From Amorphophallus konjac (lineage: Eukaryota; Streptophyta; Magnoliopsida; Alismatales; Araceae), in the NCBI GenBank assembly GCA_022559845.1, contig CM040128.1:269706698-269770697 (forward strand): a DNA stretch of 64,000 nucleotides, in the 5' to 3' direction. Positions 44,359-55,283 of this stretch are shown here, in pieces. Numbering within the stretch: position 1 is the stretch's first letter; each line of letters opens with the position of its first letter. The notes under the pieces are model-generated. The model did no database searches and was not told the DNA's origin. It was given only the letters and a program-made list of their open reading frames with translations. Both the position numbers and the translations under genes were made by a program.

Positions 44359-44436
44359 ATAACAATATGATCGAACTTGATCGGAAGATTTCTTAAGATT
44401 TTCTCAACTAGTTTTTTCTTCAATTTTATCCCTATA
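44359..44436 (-). pseudogene. Copia gag piece between two insertions (minus)
   Basis: The minus strand reads IKLKKKLVEKILRNLPIKFD followed by HIV, the standard copia gag VEKILRxLPxKFDH block. It is continuous with ESKDLSKL at 42975 once the Mutator-like element is removed. At 44437 it changes directly into LTR sequence. Confidence 0.85.
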
Positions 44437-44465
44437 TCATTCTACAGTCTTCAGCACCGCCATCT

Positions 44466-44991
44466 TGTTGGATAATAATTGATTATGTGGGCAAACATAT
44501 GTAATTGAATGTGTTTAGATGGGCTATCTTAAAATTAAACCCATTTAAAGTGATTTGATTGAGGTTACGGTTAGTGGGTTTCGAGCATTAAATTTGGTAT
44601 GGGTTAATTATGTGTAGAGATCATATTTCATATTTCTAATTTATGATGGGCCAAATAGAAATATGACAACCATAACTGAAAGGTAGTTATGTGATATTGG
44701 GTTGTGGCCCCCAATCCATACGTAGAGAGTCTTTTTCTCTTCCTTTTCTTCGTTGGCATCCCATCACCAAGGAGACCGCAAGGAAACGTGTTGGATTGGA
44801 AGAACATCACCCTACAGAGATAATCCTCCCATGGATCAAGGTATGCCTCGAAATTATTGATCTACAGTAATCTCACTTTGAAGGATAGAACATACTTCCG
44901 CTTTGGATCTCGATCATGGCACTGACATGAATGATCTTGGATCAAGGTTTGCAGTCACGTTTTGATTTTCCAACTTTTGAGATTATTAACA
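44466..44991 (+). repeat. Nested copia 5' LTR (526 bp)
   Basis: TGTTGGATAATAA...GATTATTAACA, followed by the primer site. It differs from the second LTR at three or so positions. Confidence 0.9.
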
Positions 44992-44993
44992 TG

Positions 44994-45005
44994 TGGTATC
45001 AGAGC
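44994..45005 (+). other. tRNA-iMet primer-binding site
   Basis: TGGTATCAGAGC, two bases after the LTR. Confidence 0.9.
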
Positions 45006-45770
45006 AACTTCATGTCAAAACCATTGAGCATCAAGTTTTCTTTTGAGATTAGTTACACTTTTCTGAGATTCGTGTAGGATTATGATTACGAGCCCTACTT
45101 TTGTTCTTCCAAATTTTGGTATTCTAAAGACCACTCGTGGTCACTTGAGGAACGGGCATCAGTGGAGGGAAACCCTCCTCACTGTGCACCCGTGAAGGGG
45201 CACCGGGAACCGCCTTTGCTGCTTGCACTGTGCTCTTCTGGGAAGCAGAAACGCTGCAGCCCTGGTTGTCAGCGTGTATATATATTTTTTGAATTAAGTT
45301 CAAATTTTGGTCCTTTTGAATATTTCTTTTGAATGTCTAATATTCCAAACAGATTAGTTGAAACAAGAAGTTACCAAAGTAACCTCTCTTGTGTAGATTA
45401 ATTTGTTTAGAGTATTAGTATGGCTGTGTGTATATAACTCATGCGGCTGTTGACCGGCCCAAAGGAAGGTTAACATTTGGCCGATTTATATGTCCACTTG
45501 TGGTGATAAATATGTGACAATTATGTGGATTTCCATGTGAACAAATAAGTCGGATCCAAAGATTGATTTATTATTTGACCGGATTTAGTGTCAATATTTG
45601 ATTGCTACACCAAGCATACCACTTACAAATTAATATTTTTGTCCAAAGACAAATATTAGTGTTGTGTAAGGTATCTTGTGATGGGGCCCACCATTATTTG
45701 AATTTATTAATTGTTTGATATAGATTCTTATGTGACTATGTTGTTCTCTGTTTGTTTTGCTCACTGAACA
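45006..45770. other. Leader of the nested copia element
   Basis: Untranslated region between primer site and gag, AT-rich with a GC-rich patch at 45140-45260. No gene. Confidence 0.6.
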
Positions 45771-46583
45771 GCAAGTGCATCTGCCTCTTCAATATCTGCT
45801 ACTATTAATTCCATTCCCATGCTAAATGTAAACAACTTCAAGGATTGGAAAGAGAATGTTATGATCGTTCTCGGATGCATGGACCTCGACCTTGCACTAA
45901 GGATTGAACGACCCGTTGATCTTACAGATACAAGTTCCATTGAGGAAAAACGGGACTTTGAAAAATGGGATCATTCAAATCGCATGAGTCTTATGATTAT
46001 AAAGCGTGTCATTCCAGAAGCCTTTAGGGGTGCTGTGTCCGAAAGGTTACTACTGCCAAGGAGTTTCTTCAAGAAATTGAAAGCCGTTTTGCTAAAAATG
46101 ATAAGGCTGAAACAAGCACGCTTCTAGCGAACTTGATTTCAATGAGGTACAAAGGAAAAGGAAACATAAGGGAGTACATTATGGAGATGTCCCATCTTGC
46201 TTCAAAACTGAAGGCACTACAGTTAGAGCTATCTGAGGATTTGCTCGTGCATTTAGTTCTGATTTCACTTCCTGCACAATTCAGTCAGTTTAAGGTCAGT
46301 TATAACTGCCAAAAGGATAAATGGACTCTAAATGAGCTCATTTCTCACTGTGTGCAAGAGGAAGAAAGGTTAAAGCAAGAAAAGACTGAAAGTGCTCACT
46401 TGGCAAATACCCCTAAGGACAAGAACAAGAAAAGAAAGAAGGATAAGGAAGCTGCAAGTGGTCCATCACAAAAGAAACAGCAAAAGAAACAAGATGAAGA
46501 ATTTAGCTGTTACTTTTGCAAGAAATCTGGACACATGAAAAGGGACTGTACCAAATATCACGCTTGGCGTGTAAAGAAAGGTA
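45771..46583 (+). pseudogene. Copia gag with one frameshift
   Basis: Two overlapping open blocks make one gag. The first reads ATINSIPMLNVNNFKDWKE and VMIVLGCMDLDLALR and reaches RGAVSE. After a one-base disruption near 46040 the frame resumes (TTAKEFLQEIESRFAKND) and reaches NISMRYKGKG-like sequence, LVHLVLISLPAQFSQFKVSY and the CCHC knuckle CYFCKKSGHMKRDC at about 46509-46550. It ends at KYHAWRVKKG, where protease should follow but unrelated duplicated DNA begins. The first ATG in frame is 45819; an earlier start appears to have been lost. Confidence 0.88.
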
Positions 46584-47507
46584 TACGGCGCCAAGGCCGA
46601 CGGCGGCGGCGGGGGTACTGCAGCAGAGAGGAGTCCAGGGAGGGGGATCAACAACGGCGGCGAGGAGTCCAAGGAGGGGGAAGAGGACGACGGGGAGGCG
46701 ACGGCGGTGGGAGGGGAGAGAGGCCGAGAGGGGGAGGCCGGAGGGGGAGGGGGGAGGTCGTAGGAGAGGGGGGAGGGAGGCCGGAGGTGGAGAGGGAGGG
46801 GGGAGAGAGGTCGCAGGAGATGGGGGAGGGAGGCCGAAGGGGGAGGTCGCAGGGGAGGGGAGGGGGGAGGGTGGCCGGAGCTGGAGGGGGAGGTCACAGG
46901 GGATGGGGGGTGGGTGGCTGGAGGGGGAGGAGGGGGCCGGAGGACTGGGGAAGGGGGGAGGGGGAGGGGGGAGGTTGCAGGAGGGGGAGGGGGGAGGGCG
47001 GCCGGCGGGGGAGGGGGAGGTTGTAGGGGAGGGGGGAGGGCGGCCGGAGGGCTGGGGAGGGGCCGAGGGAGGTAGCAGGGGAGGGGGAGGGAGGGAGGTC
47101 GCAGGAGAGGGGGAAGGGCGGCCGAAGGGGGCAGGAGGGCTGGGGAGGGGGGAGGTTGCAGGGGAGGGGGGGAGGCACCCCTCTCTCTATCTCTCTCTCG
47201 CACTCTCACACTTAATCCAGGGGTAAGTTAGTATTTTCATTTCCTTTAGTATAAGTTAACTATAGTTTAGTTAATTGAATGAACGGTAGGAACTTAAATG
47301 TGTAACGACTAAGATTATAGGGACTATTAAAATAATACTCAGAATAGAGAGACTAATCGACAATTCACTAAATTTATAGGGACTAATATGTAAAAACCCC
47401 GTAACAATATGATCGAACTTGATCGGAAGATTTCTTAAGATTTTCTCAACTATTTTTTTCTTCAATTTTATCCCTATATCATTCTACTGTCTTCAGCACC
47501 GCCATCT
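46584..47507 (+). repeat. Duplicate of 43541-44465
   Basis: 924 bp nearly identical to 43541-44465 (925 bp). It covers the right part of the Mutator-like element (from TACGGCGCCAAGG), the 44359-44436 gag piece and the LTR scrap down to the CATCT target site. Differences are scattered single bases, e.g. GGGGGCACTG/GGGGGTACTG. Confidence 0.92.
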
Positions 47508-48033
47508 TGTTGGATAATAATTGATTATGTGGGCAAACATATGTAATTGAATGTGTTTAGATGGGCTATCTTAAAATTAAACCCATTTAAAGTGATTTGA
47601 TTGAGGTTACGGTTAGTGGGTTTCGAGCATTAAATTTGGTATGGGTTAATTATGTGTAGAGACCATATTTCATATTTCTAATTTATGATGGGCCAAATAG
47701 AAATATGACAACCATAACTGAAAGGTAGTTATGTGATATTGGGTTGTGGTCCCCAATCCATACGTAGAGAGTCTTTTTCTCTTCCTTTTCTTCGTTGGCA
47801 TCCCATCACCAAGGAGACCGCAAGGAAACGTGTTGGATTGGAAGAACATCACCCTACAGAGATAATCCTCCCATGGATCAAGGTATGCCTCGAAATTATT
47901 GATCTACAGTAATCTCACTTTGAAGGATAGAACATACTTCCGCTTTGGATCTCGATCATGGCACTGACATGAATGATCTTGGATCAAGGTTTGCAGTCAC
48001 GTTTTAATTTTCCAACTTTTGAGATTATTAACA
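47508..48033 (+). repeat. Nested copia second LTR (526 bp)
   Basis: Same ends and length as 44466-44991. It is preceded by CATCT (47503-47507) and followed by CATCT (48034-48038), i.e. it looks like a solo LTR. Confidence 0.9.
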
Positions 48034-48038
48034 CATCT

Positions 48039-48098
48039 TTCTTTCATAATATGTTAAATTTTTCTAGAGATATCTAGCACGTTAAAATTATTTTAACA
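48039..48098 (-). repeat. Start of the minus-strand copia 5' LTR
   Basis: Ends TTATTTTAACA and matches 40443-40504, the corresponding part of the 3' LTR. It was separated from 44437-44465 by the nested copia. Confidence 0.8.
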
Positions 48099-48788
48099 CG
48101 GAGAATCAGTTGGGTCGATGTAGCAGCAGTCTACTATCTTGCTTTGCGTAAATTTGGATGTCCCATTTTATTTGACCAACTGTGAAGGAGCCCATTTTGG
48201 GAAAAGATCTCACTTTTATCGCCGGAGAGAAATCGGCGACGATCGCGTGTGTAGAGCACTGGATTGCCTCCCAGGAGGGAGATGGAAGAGTCCAAATGAT
48301 AAGACGGCAGCAGGTGGAAAATAATGCCATCAAAAGAAAGTGGGAAACTCACTGTACTACAAATGTATTAGACGTCGTAAATAGAATTAGAAGTGTACGA
48401 TGAAAGAATGAATAGTCTAATCAACCATCGAATAATAATATTAAAATAATATTGTTATCATGATTATTCATTTAACAAGGTTATTCTGGTTTAACTCGAT
48501 CGCTAGGTTGTTTCTGATCAAGCACGGACCGGAGGGACTCTCAGTTTGGCCAGTTGGTTGAACATCTCTGTCAGAGAAATAAGAGAGATCCTAATAAGTT
48601 GGATTGAGTTGCACCTTATCACGTACTTAATTCTCGAGAGTTGGGTTACTCGAATTCTTCTAATTCATCACGTGCTTAACAGAGCAGCATTGGATCAAGA
48701 GTTCCCTCCCGCTCTCCTCCTCTTCCCCCCCCTCGCCGCAGTTGCATCCCTCGCTGACCAGCTTGCTGCATCTCATCTCTCTCGCAAC
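48099..48788. other. Upstream region of OMT copy 1
   Basis: No gene. It contains a block (about 48365-48565) repeated at 52796-52975, and 48683-48788 resembles the 5' UTR of the intact gene (GCAGCATTGGATCAAGAGTT; TTGCTGCATCTCATCTCTC). A G-box-like CACGTG is at about 48669. Confidence 0.6.
48365..48565. repeat. OMT upstream block, copy A
   Basis: Shares with 52796-52975 AGAATTAGAAGTGTACGATG, CTAATCAACCATC, TTCATTTAACAAGGTTATT and CTCAGTTTGGCCAGTT. It marks a duplicated promoter-proximal segment of the OMT cluster. Confidence 0.8.
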
Positions 48789-49179
48789 ATGTATGGGATC
48801 CGCACGTCCTGGATGAGGTGAGGAGGAACCCTCAGGAGATGGAGGATGAGGAGGTCTGCTGTTACGTACGCCATGCAGCTCTGTAGCGCTTACATCCTCC
48901 TCATGACGCTCAAGGCGGCCATCGAGCTGGACCTCCTTGAGATCATCAAGCCGGCAGGGCCCGGCGTGCAGCTCTCCCCCGCAGAGATCGTCGCTCACCT
49001 CCCCACCGACAAACCGCAGGCCCCCGTCATGGTCGACCGCATCCTCCGGCTCCTGGCCAGCTACTCCATCCTCACCTGGCTCCCTCTTCGACGGGGAGGA
49101 CGGCAAGGTGGGGAGGCGCTACGGCTTGGCCTCCGTGTGCAACATGAGCCAGGACAGGGTCCTCATGGAGAGCTTTTAA
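48789..49179 (+). pseudogene. COMT-like O-methyltransferase, broken exon 1
   Basis: Closely matches exon 1 of the intact gene at 50878 ([41 protein letters not shown]). The start region is altered (ATG...TGGATGAGGTGA, an early stop), a two-base insertion at ILTW(L) shifts the frame, and the [20 protein letters not shown] segment is deleted, so GLASVCNMS joins QDRVLMESF and stops. No later exons follow. A dead tandem copy. Confidence 0.92.
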
Positions 49180-50877
49180 TACATTAAATCAGACTTGTCT
49201 TCATGTGTCGGGAAGAATTTTGTGTTTTAACCCCAATAATCTTTTTAATTTGTGGATTAACTCCTCTAAGTTAGACATTTCTTTATACTTTCTTAAAATT
49301 TTTAAGTTATTAAAGCCAAATGTCACTTCTGGGAGATGGGAGAGTCCAGAGGGACTGGGGTGACTGAACACACATCCGTTGATGAAGCCAAACGGTAATT
49401 AAGACGGCAGCAGGTGGATAATAGTGCCATCAAAAGAATCCGGGAGACTTCCAGTACTGCAAAAAGTCGTGAATAGAATAGGAAGTAATGTAGTTTTAAC
49501 ACCTAATCTTATTAAGAATGAACGGACAATGAAAGACGTATTAGTCTAATCAACCACCAAATAATAATGTTAAATTAAAGGTTTTCAAAGATTTAGACAG
49601 CGTTACGTTTGGACCTGCGAGACGGCGGAAGTCAGCACGGCTGAAGTAATCAATTAGGGCTCCTTTGTTAATGGAGCACGGTTAGCAGCTTCTGTGTGAG
49701 GGAGAGGCGAGACCCACGGCGCTCTTCTCTCTCATCAGTTACGACATCCTCCCGACAATTCTGATGTCAAAGTGACCCTTAGAATTTAAAAAATCCGCAA
49801 TTATCACTAACATCACTTGCAAGATTTAAATTCACGAGCTCTCAGGATACAAAGAGGAGTACTAAAATACTATAACACTTTGTCTGCGAACAAAACTAAT
49901 CTAGATTTTTGGGTTAGAATTCTCCCGATCAACTTTAATATTTTTCAAATGTTAGATCAATACCTTAGTTTTGGCGAGAAGAAATTTTTGAGAGGAGAGA
50001 AAATTTAGGCAGAAAAGTGTCTGAGTTCTCGTGATCTCGTTAACGAAGTTCAAATCTACTTCTCAGGATTATGAACGATGATAAATCTTCCGACACTATG
50101 CATCCAATACGGGATGTGTGGATTTTACAAAAATCAGAAAAGATGAGCTCCATTTATACGACGATAAATAAATATAATATTTTTACACAATTTAAATTTA
50201 AAGATTAATATGTCTGTTAATATATATTAAAAATTATTTTTTTTATAAATTTTAATTTAACAGTAATTTTTATGTAAAAATGTAAAATTAAAATAAAATT
50301 ATAAAAATAGAATTCTCTCCCCTTAATATCTTACTACTTTAAGTTAATTAATCTAATTTAATAAATTTTAATATAACATCAATACTTAAGATTATGATTT
50401 GAGTCACGTGATACGTTTGCGATAGTTCAAATCATAAAAATCAAAATCGTCCTGCTGCAAATGAAGAGATATGTTGATATAATCTCATATAAAAAATAAA
50501 ATTATAATAATAAATAATAAAATTCTATCCCATCATCAGCTTAAAATTTTAAATTAAATGACTCAATTCAATAAAGTATACACTATATATTTAAGGGATT
50601 TTTGATTTAAAATCATTGTTAGAGGTGAATTTTTAAAAAAAATATTCTTAAAAATATATTAATATACATATCAATGAGTTAATTCAAAAAGTACGTAAAT
50701 AACCTCCTCGGTGTGCCAGCTGGTTGATCTCCGGAGGGGAAGGGACGGCACTGAACACCCCAATATAATAACCAGCAGCATTGGATCAAGAGTTCCCTCA
50801 AGCTCTCCACCTCCTCTCCCCCTCGGTGTAGTTGCTTCCCATCGGTGACCACCTTGCTGCATCTCATCTCTCGCAGC
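49180..50877. other. Intergenic and promoter region of the intact OMT
   Basis: AT-rich. 49400-49575 repeats the 48300-48430 segment (AGACGGCAGCAGGTGGA, AATAATAGTGCCATCAAAAG-like), and 49609-49650 (CCTGCGAGACGGCGGAAGTC) recurs at 53703-53735. No other gene is seen. Confidence 0.6.
50762..50769 (+). promoter_or_regulatory. Possible TATA box of the OMT gene
   Basis: AATATAATA about 115 bp upstream of the ATG, the nearest TATA-like sequence before a CT-rich 5' UTR. Weak. Confidence 0.3.
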
Positions 50878-52640
50878 ATGGCATCCGTCCAGGAGAGGAA
50901 CCCTCAGGAGGTGGAGGATGAGGCGGCCTGCTGTTACGCCCTGCAGCTCTGTAGCGCTTCCATCCTCCCCATGACGCTCAAGGCCGCCATCGAGCTGGAC
51001 CTCCTGGAAATCATCAAGCGGGCAGGGCCCGGCGTGCAGCTCTCCCCCGCTGAGATCGTCGCTCACCTCCCCACCGAGAACCCCCAGGCCCCCGTCATGG
51101 TCGACCGCATCCTCCGGCTCCTGGCCAGCAACTCTATCCTCACATGCACCCTCTTCGACGGGGAGGACGGCAAGGTGGGGAGGCGCTACGGCTTGGCCCC
51201 CTTGTGCAAGTTCCTGACCCGGAACCAGGACGGCGTCTCCATTGCCGCTCTGGTGCTCATGAACAAGGACAAGGTCCTCATGGAGAGCTGGTACGTGCGC
51301 AATTAATTAAACAAGTACCTACTCTTATTAATTAATTAGACGTACGCAAAGACGGAATCACACCTATTCTCTGCCCTTGCTTATTTCTGAGTAACACAGC
51401 TAGCATCTCACTTGTTCGATGGCCTGTGTGGTTGCTCTGTGAGTTGCAGGTACCACCTGAAGGACGCGGTCCTGGAAGGGGGGATCCCGTTCAACAGAGC
51501 GTACGGGATGACGTTGTTCGGGTACCAAGGGACGGACCCCAGGTTCAACAAGGTGTTCAACGCCGGCATGTCCAACCACTCCACCATCACCATGAAGAAG
51601 ATGCTGGAGACCTACGCGGGGTTCGAGGGCATCAACGTGCTGGTGGACGTGGGCGGCGGGGCCGGCGCCACCCTCAACATGATCATCTCCAAGCACCCCA
51701 CGGTCAAGGGCATCAACTTCGACCTGCCCCACGTCATCGCCGATGCCCCCTCGTACCCAGGTATATATAGGCGGCGCTCCTCTCCTCTTCCCCGGCGTCG
51801 GCGTCCTTTGTCCAACTCCTCCGTTTTCTTCTCTTATTTCCTTCCCTGCGCGTGTGTGTGTGCGTGTGTGTGTGTGCGCGTGTGTGTGGAAGAAGAGGAC
51901 CCGACTGGAGGGGATGATACAACACCCTCTGTGGGTTCCTCGGCGTAAACCGCTACTCCTCACTAGTTTGTTGAAGATGTCTAGAAAATGGGGTTGACAG
52001 GGGGGGGGGGGCATCCCATTTGAAGACGCGGTGGAGATTACAGTGCGGTAGCTTAAAAATGTGCCCCTATCTTGATCGGATCGCAGGTGTGGAGCTCGTC
52101 GGAGGAGACATGTTTGAGAGTGTTCCGAGTGGAGACGCTATTTTCATGAAGGTGAATAGTCCTCACAGCGTCCTCTTCCGAATCTTCACAAGATTTCTTT
52201 TTTTCCCAACAAGAATCTAACTTGACCCCAACCTCAATAAATGCTGTCATTTACATGATAGACTATTCACATATATTATGACATAATGAAAAGGAATAAG
52301 ATATCCAAATTTGTGTGATGACGTAAGCACTCTGAATTGGTTGAAGTGGATCCTGCACGACTGGAGTGACGAGCACTGCCTGAAGGTGCTGAGGAACTGC
52401 TGGAAGGCACTGCCAGCGACGGGAAAGGTCATCGTCATGGAGGGCATCCTGCCGGTAGCCCCGGAAATGACCAAGGAGGCGCAGGCCCTGTTCCACGTCG
52501 ACCTCATCATGCTGGCGCACAGTGCCGGGGGGAAAGAGAGGGCCGAGGCCGACTTCAAGTCCCTAGCCCAGGAGGCCGGGTTTGGGTTCAAGAAGGCCTG
52601 CTGGGCCTTCGACTTTTGGATCATGGAGTTCATCAAGTGA
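50878..52640 (+). CDS. COMT: Caffeic acid 3-O-methyltransferase-like gene, four exons (360 aa)
   Basis: S-adenosylmethionine-dependent O-methylation of a phenolic; the family methylates caffeate, caffeoyl- and 5-hydroxyconiferaldehyde for lignin, in the cytosol. Exons: 50878-51290, 51450-51760, 52087-52151, 52347-52640 (1083 nt). Introns use GTACGT/TTGCAG, GTATAT/CGCAG and GTGAAT/TTGAAG; the last acceptor is weak. The N-terminal dimerisation domain is in exon 1. SAM motif [12 protein letters not shown] at 202-213, D229 in NFDLP, D249-M250 in GGDMF, K263. Catalytic H267 ([11 protein letters not shown]) with E295 and E327; M128-N129 match the substrate residues of alfalfa COMT (offset 2). Length is normal and no defect was found. 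Intron 2 has a TG microsatellite and a G-run. Substrate could differ (other phenolic OMTs share the fold). Confidence 0.93.
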
Positions 52641-53138
52641 CAGGAGCACTAAGCTGTTTGTGGGTGTTTGCGTCCGAACTCCAAAGAATTCGTTGTGTTT
52701 TTGACAACGATTCGATGTTTCCATTGATGTGACGATCTCATAAGTGCTTCCAAATTTTTGTGTCCTTTAATGGGGTTATCCGAGTTAACAGAATTAGACG
52801 TCGTAAACAGAATTAGAAGTGTACGATGAAAGAAGGAATCATCTAATCAACCATCAAATAATAATAATATTATGATTATTCATTTAACAAGGTTATTTTG
52901 ATTTAACTCGCTAAGTTTTTTCTGATCAAACACGGGACTGGAGGGGCTCTCAGTTTGGCCAGTTAGTTGATAGAATCGTCACGTATTCAAAACAGATTAA
53001 AATATAATATATTTATAATAGTTAAATTCTCTCGTAACACACGCGAAGGAGCGTGTTAAAATAATCTGATATTACCACTCCTCCGTCATCGTAAACAATG
53101 TGGTAAAGTAGACGTTTACGTTTTTAAGGGCTTCGACC
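52641..53138. other. Downstream region of the intact OMT
   Basis: 3' flank, then a copy of the upstream block (52796-52975) belonging to a lost third gene. No coding sequence. Confidence 0.6.
52796..52975. repeat. OMT upstream block, copy B
   Basis: Counterpart of 48365-48565. It precedes the exon-4 remnant at 53735, implying that a third OMT once stood here and lost exons 1-3. Confidence 0.8.
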
Positions 53139-53673
53139 TAGGATTGTCAATGGGTTAGACCGGCCTGATAGGTCCGTAGGTTTGACCTAATTTTAGGTCG
53201 GGTCGTAAGGTCATTTTTAGTCCGCAGATCTTTAGTCGGGTTTAAAAATCGATCCCGATTAGACACGTGGGTCATATTTGGGTTTTGAGTTCGGCCCGCG
53301 AGTTGATCGGCCCGACCCGTTCTTTTTTTTCTCCCTTCAAATTTTAAAAAATACTCAGTTAAAATTATGTTATTTTACTTAATTAAAAAATTTAAAACTC
53401 TCTTTTTTAACAAATTAATTAATTAACATCAAATTTTTAATTAATTTAATAAAATTATAAATTTTGTATTATTAAATATATTTTTTTATTTTTTATTTTT
53501 ATTTAAAATTTTGAATCAAGTCAAACTTTAGTCGAATTTTATAATTTTTTAATAATGTTGAGTCTGATCAGACCCGACCCGACATAACTCAAACCTAAGT
53601 TAATTTTGAAGAGTCAGACTCAAATCGAGCCGACTTAAACCTGACCTGAGCATAACCCGTCTAGACAGCTCTA
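53139..53673. mobile_element. hAT-type MITE
   Basis: Ends TAGGATTGTCAATGGG and, on the complement, TAGAGCTGTCTAGACGGG. Flanks CTTCGACC (53131-53138) and CTTCGATA (53674-53681) share six of eight bases of an 8-bp duplication. The interior is rich in GGGTCGGGTC/GACCCGACCC near both ends with an AT-rich centre. No transposase. Confidence 0.6.
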
Positions 53674-53734
53674 CTTCGATAGCGTTACGCTTGGACATCA
53701 AGACCTGCGAGACGGCGGAAGTCAGCACGGCTGT

Positions 53735-53920
53735 CCACACCGAAAACGACCAAGGAGGCGCAGGTCATGTTCCACGTCGACCTCATCATGCGGGCGCACT
53801 TTCATGGGGAGGAAAGAGATGACCGAGGCCGACTTCAAGTTCTTAGCCAAGGAGGCCGGGTTTGGGTTCAGGAAGGTCTGCAGGGCCTTCGACTTATGGG
53901 TCATGGAGTTCACCAAGTGA
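53735..53920 (+). pseudogene. COMT-like O-methyltransferase, exon 4 remnant
   Basis: Matches the end of exon 4 of the intact gene (TKEAQ...FHVDLIM, EADFKFLAKEAGFGFRKVC, FDLWVMEFTK, TGA at 53918). An indel in the AHxxGGKER region shifts the frame and removes the local context of the last catalytic Glu. Exons 1-3 are absent. Confidence 0.92.
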
Positions 53921-54244
53921 CAGGAGCTCTAAACTGTTTGTGGTTTGCTACCCCAGCTTACAACTGTGTTTGTGTCTGAACTCCTAAGTACACGGCATGT
54001 TTTTGATAACGATGTGATGTTCCCACAAATAAATGGTTCAAACTTGTGTGTCCTATAATGGGTTATTTGAGTTAACAGGCATATTAGAAATTTTTATTTC
54101 CCAAATTGTCGGATGATAATATTTTGTTAGAATCAGCGTGTGAAATTACATAGGTCCATATCGAGTGGCAGATTTGTCAGATTTTACATATTTCTGAGAC
54201 GTCATAATACCGTCGTCACGACGTCGAATGATATTTTAAAATAA
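53921..54244. other. Unassigned DNA 3' of OMT remnant
   Basis: The first part resembles the 3' flank of the intact gene (TGTTTTTGA(C/T)AACGAT, GTGTCCT(T/A)TAATGGG). Otherwise nothing. Confidence 0.5.
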
Positions 54245-54670
54245 TATTTTATGCTATTTGTCACGCTTATTAAGTTATTTGTAACTTTTATTATGTTATT
54301 AATTTGTCTTATTATGCTATTTATCCCTCTTAACTAAAAATTACTTGTGGATACGTTCTCCTTAGGTACATATCAATTTGTCATCCTTAAGTAACTAGTT
54401 GTCACACTTATTTTACTATTTGTCACCCTTAATTAGAGACTGCTCGTGGACGTGATTGTCTCTCTTAGTTGGTTTGTCTCTCTTAGATATCTATTAATTT
54501 GTCATTCTTAAATAGCTATTAATTTATCTCTCTTATTATGCTATTTGTCACCGAGATTTCTAGTGGACATGAGTGACTTTATATTTCCCTTAATTGACTA
54601 TTTGTCTTTCTAACTTATATACCTATTTGTCACGTTTAGATAGTTATTTGTCTCTCTCATTATATATTTT
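54245..54670. repeat. Degenerate TATTTGTC(A/T)C repeats
   Basis: About fifteen irregular units of 22-35 bp with the core CTATTTGTC(T/A)(C/T)(C/T)CTTA, interrupted by GTGGA(C/T)(A/G)TGA-like pieces. Confidence 0.55.
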
Positions 54671-55010
54671 TATACTTTTAATTTCATTCTATGTTGACTC
54701 GTGAATGATGATGATACGAGAACTAAATTGAAATGTGTTTGTTTATCGTATATATGACTTGTTCTTTTTAATTTAAATTTTTTTCTAATTGAATTAATTT
54801 ATATCTTAATTTTTAGTCTTGTACGTACTCTTATGACCGATAATTATCCGTTAATCGTCCGCCAATCATATTTTTCGGATATTAGATAACGATTTCAGAT
54901 ATATTATTTTTTGAATACTTAACGAATAACAAATAGATACAGTTATTCCTTATCATATACGAATACGGGTGATCCACTGTCCGTACCTTATCCGACCTGC
55001 CGAGTGTTAA
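54671..55010. other. AT-rich DNA, possible MITE end
   Basis: The complement of 54940-55020 starts TAGGGATGTCTTAACACTCG, which looks like a hAT-type MITE terminus, but no left partner was found. Confidence 0.3.
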
Positions 55011-55011
55011 G

Positions 55012-55232
55012 ACATCCCTAATCACCACCCACCGCGTAACCTTCTCACGCGCCACCGGATGACACCCCCTCCATGCACGCGCCACCGGATGACACCCTTC
55101 CCCTTCCCACCGGATCATCACTCCCGCACGCCGCTTTCTCACCCGCGCCTCCCACCGGTTTAAGTCCCAACCCCAAACTCCCACCGGATATAACCCCGCG
55201 TGTCCCTTGCTCCCCCACCGGTTAAGCCCAAC
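55012..55232. repeat. CCACCGGAT minisatellite, left arm
   Basis: Seven or so units of 22-40 bp with the core (C/T)CCACCGG(A/T)T. The right arm at 56300-56780 carries the complement, ATCCGGTGG. Confidence 0.75.
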
Positions 55233-55283
55233 ACCGCCACCTCCTTCGACCAGCCTGGTCACCACACGCCGCGCCCTCCTCCG

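Larger units (their letters stand above)
44466..48033 (+). mobile_element. Nested copia element (+), rearranged
   Basis: 5' LTR (44466-44991), primer site, leader, gag, then an abrupt junction at 46584 to a second copy of the left flank followed by a second LTR (47508-48033). CATCT precedes both LTRs and follows the second (48034-48038). Pol is absent. The right half (46584-48033) has the structure of a solo LTR in the same host site, so two allelic states seem to be joined end to end. Confidence 0.8.
40033..48098 (-). mobile_element. Degenerate copia element (minus) hosting two nested elements
   Basis: Read right to left: start of the 5' LTR (48098 down to 48039, continued at 44465-44437 after the nested copia), a direct jump into gag (44436-44359), a Mutator-like element, rest of gag, zinc knuckle, protease, a linker, RT/RNase H, and the 3' LTR (40504-40033). 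Most of the 5' LTR, the leader, the gag N-terminus and integrase are deleted. No matching target duplication is visible (AAGAG against CGGAG). Confidence 0.82.

Noticed and set aside
48560..48788. Alternative first exon for OMT copy 1
   Set aside because: Homology to the intact gene's 5' UTR shows it is untranslated; the copy has an early stop and frameshift anyway.
54680..55020. Complete MITE
   Set aside because: Only one terminus-like end (complement TAGGGATGTC) could be seen; no partner end or duplication.
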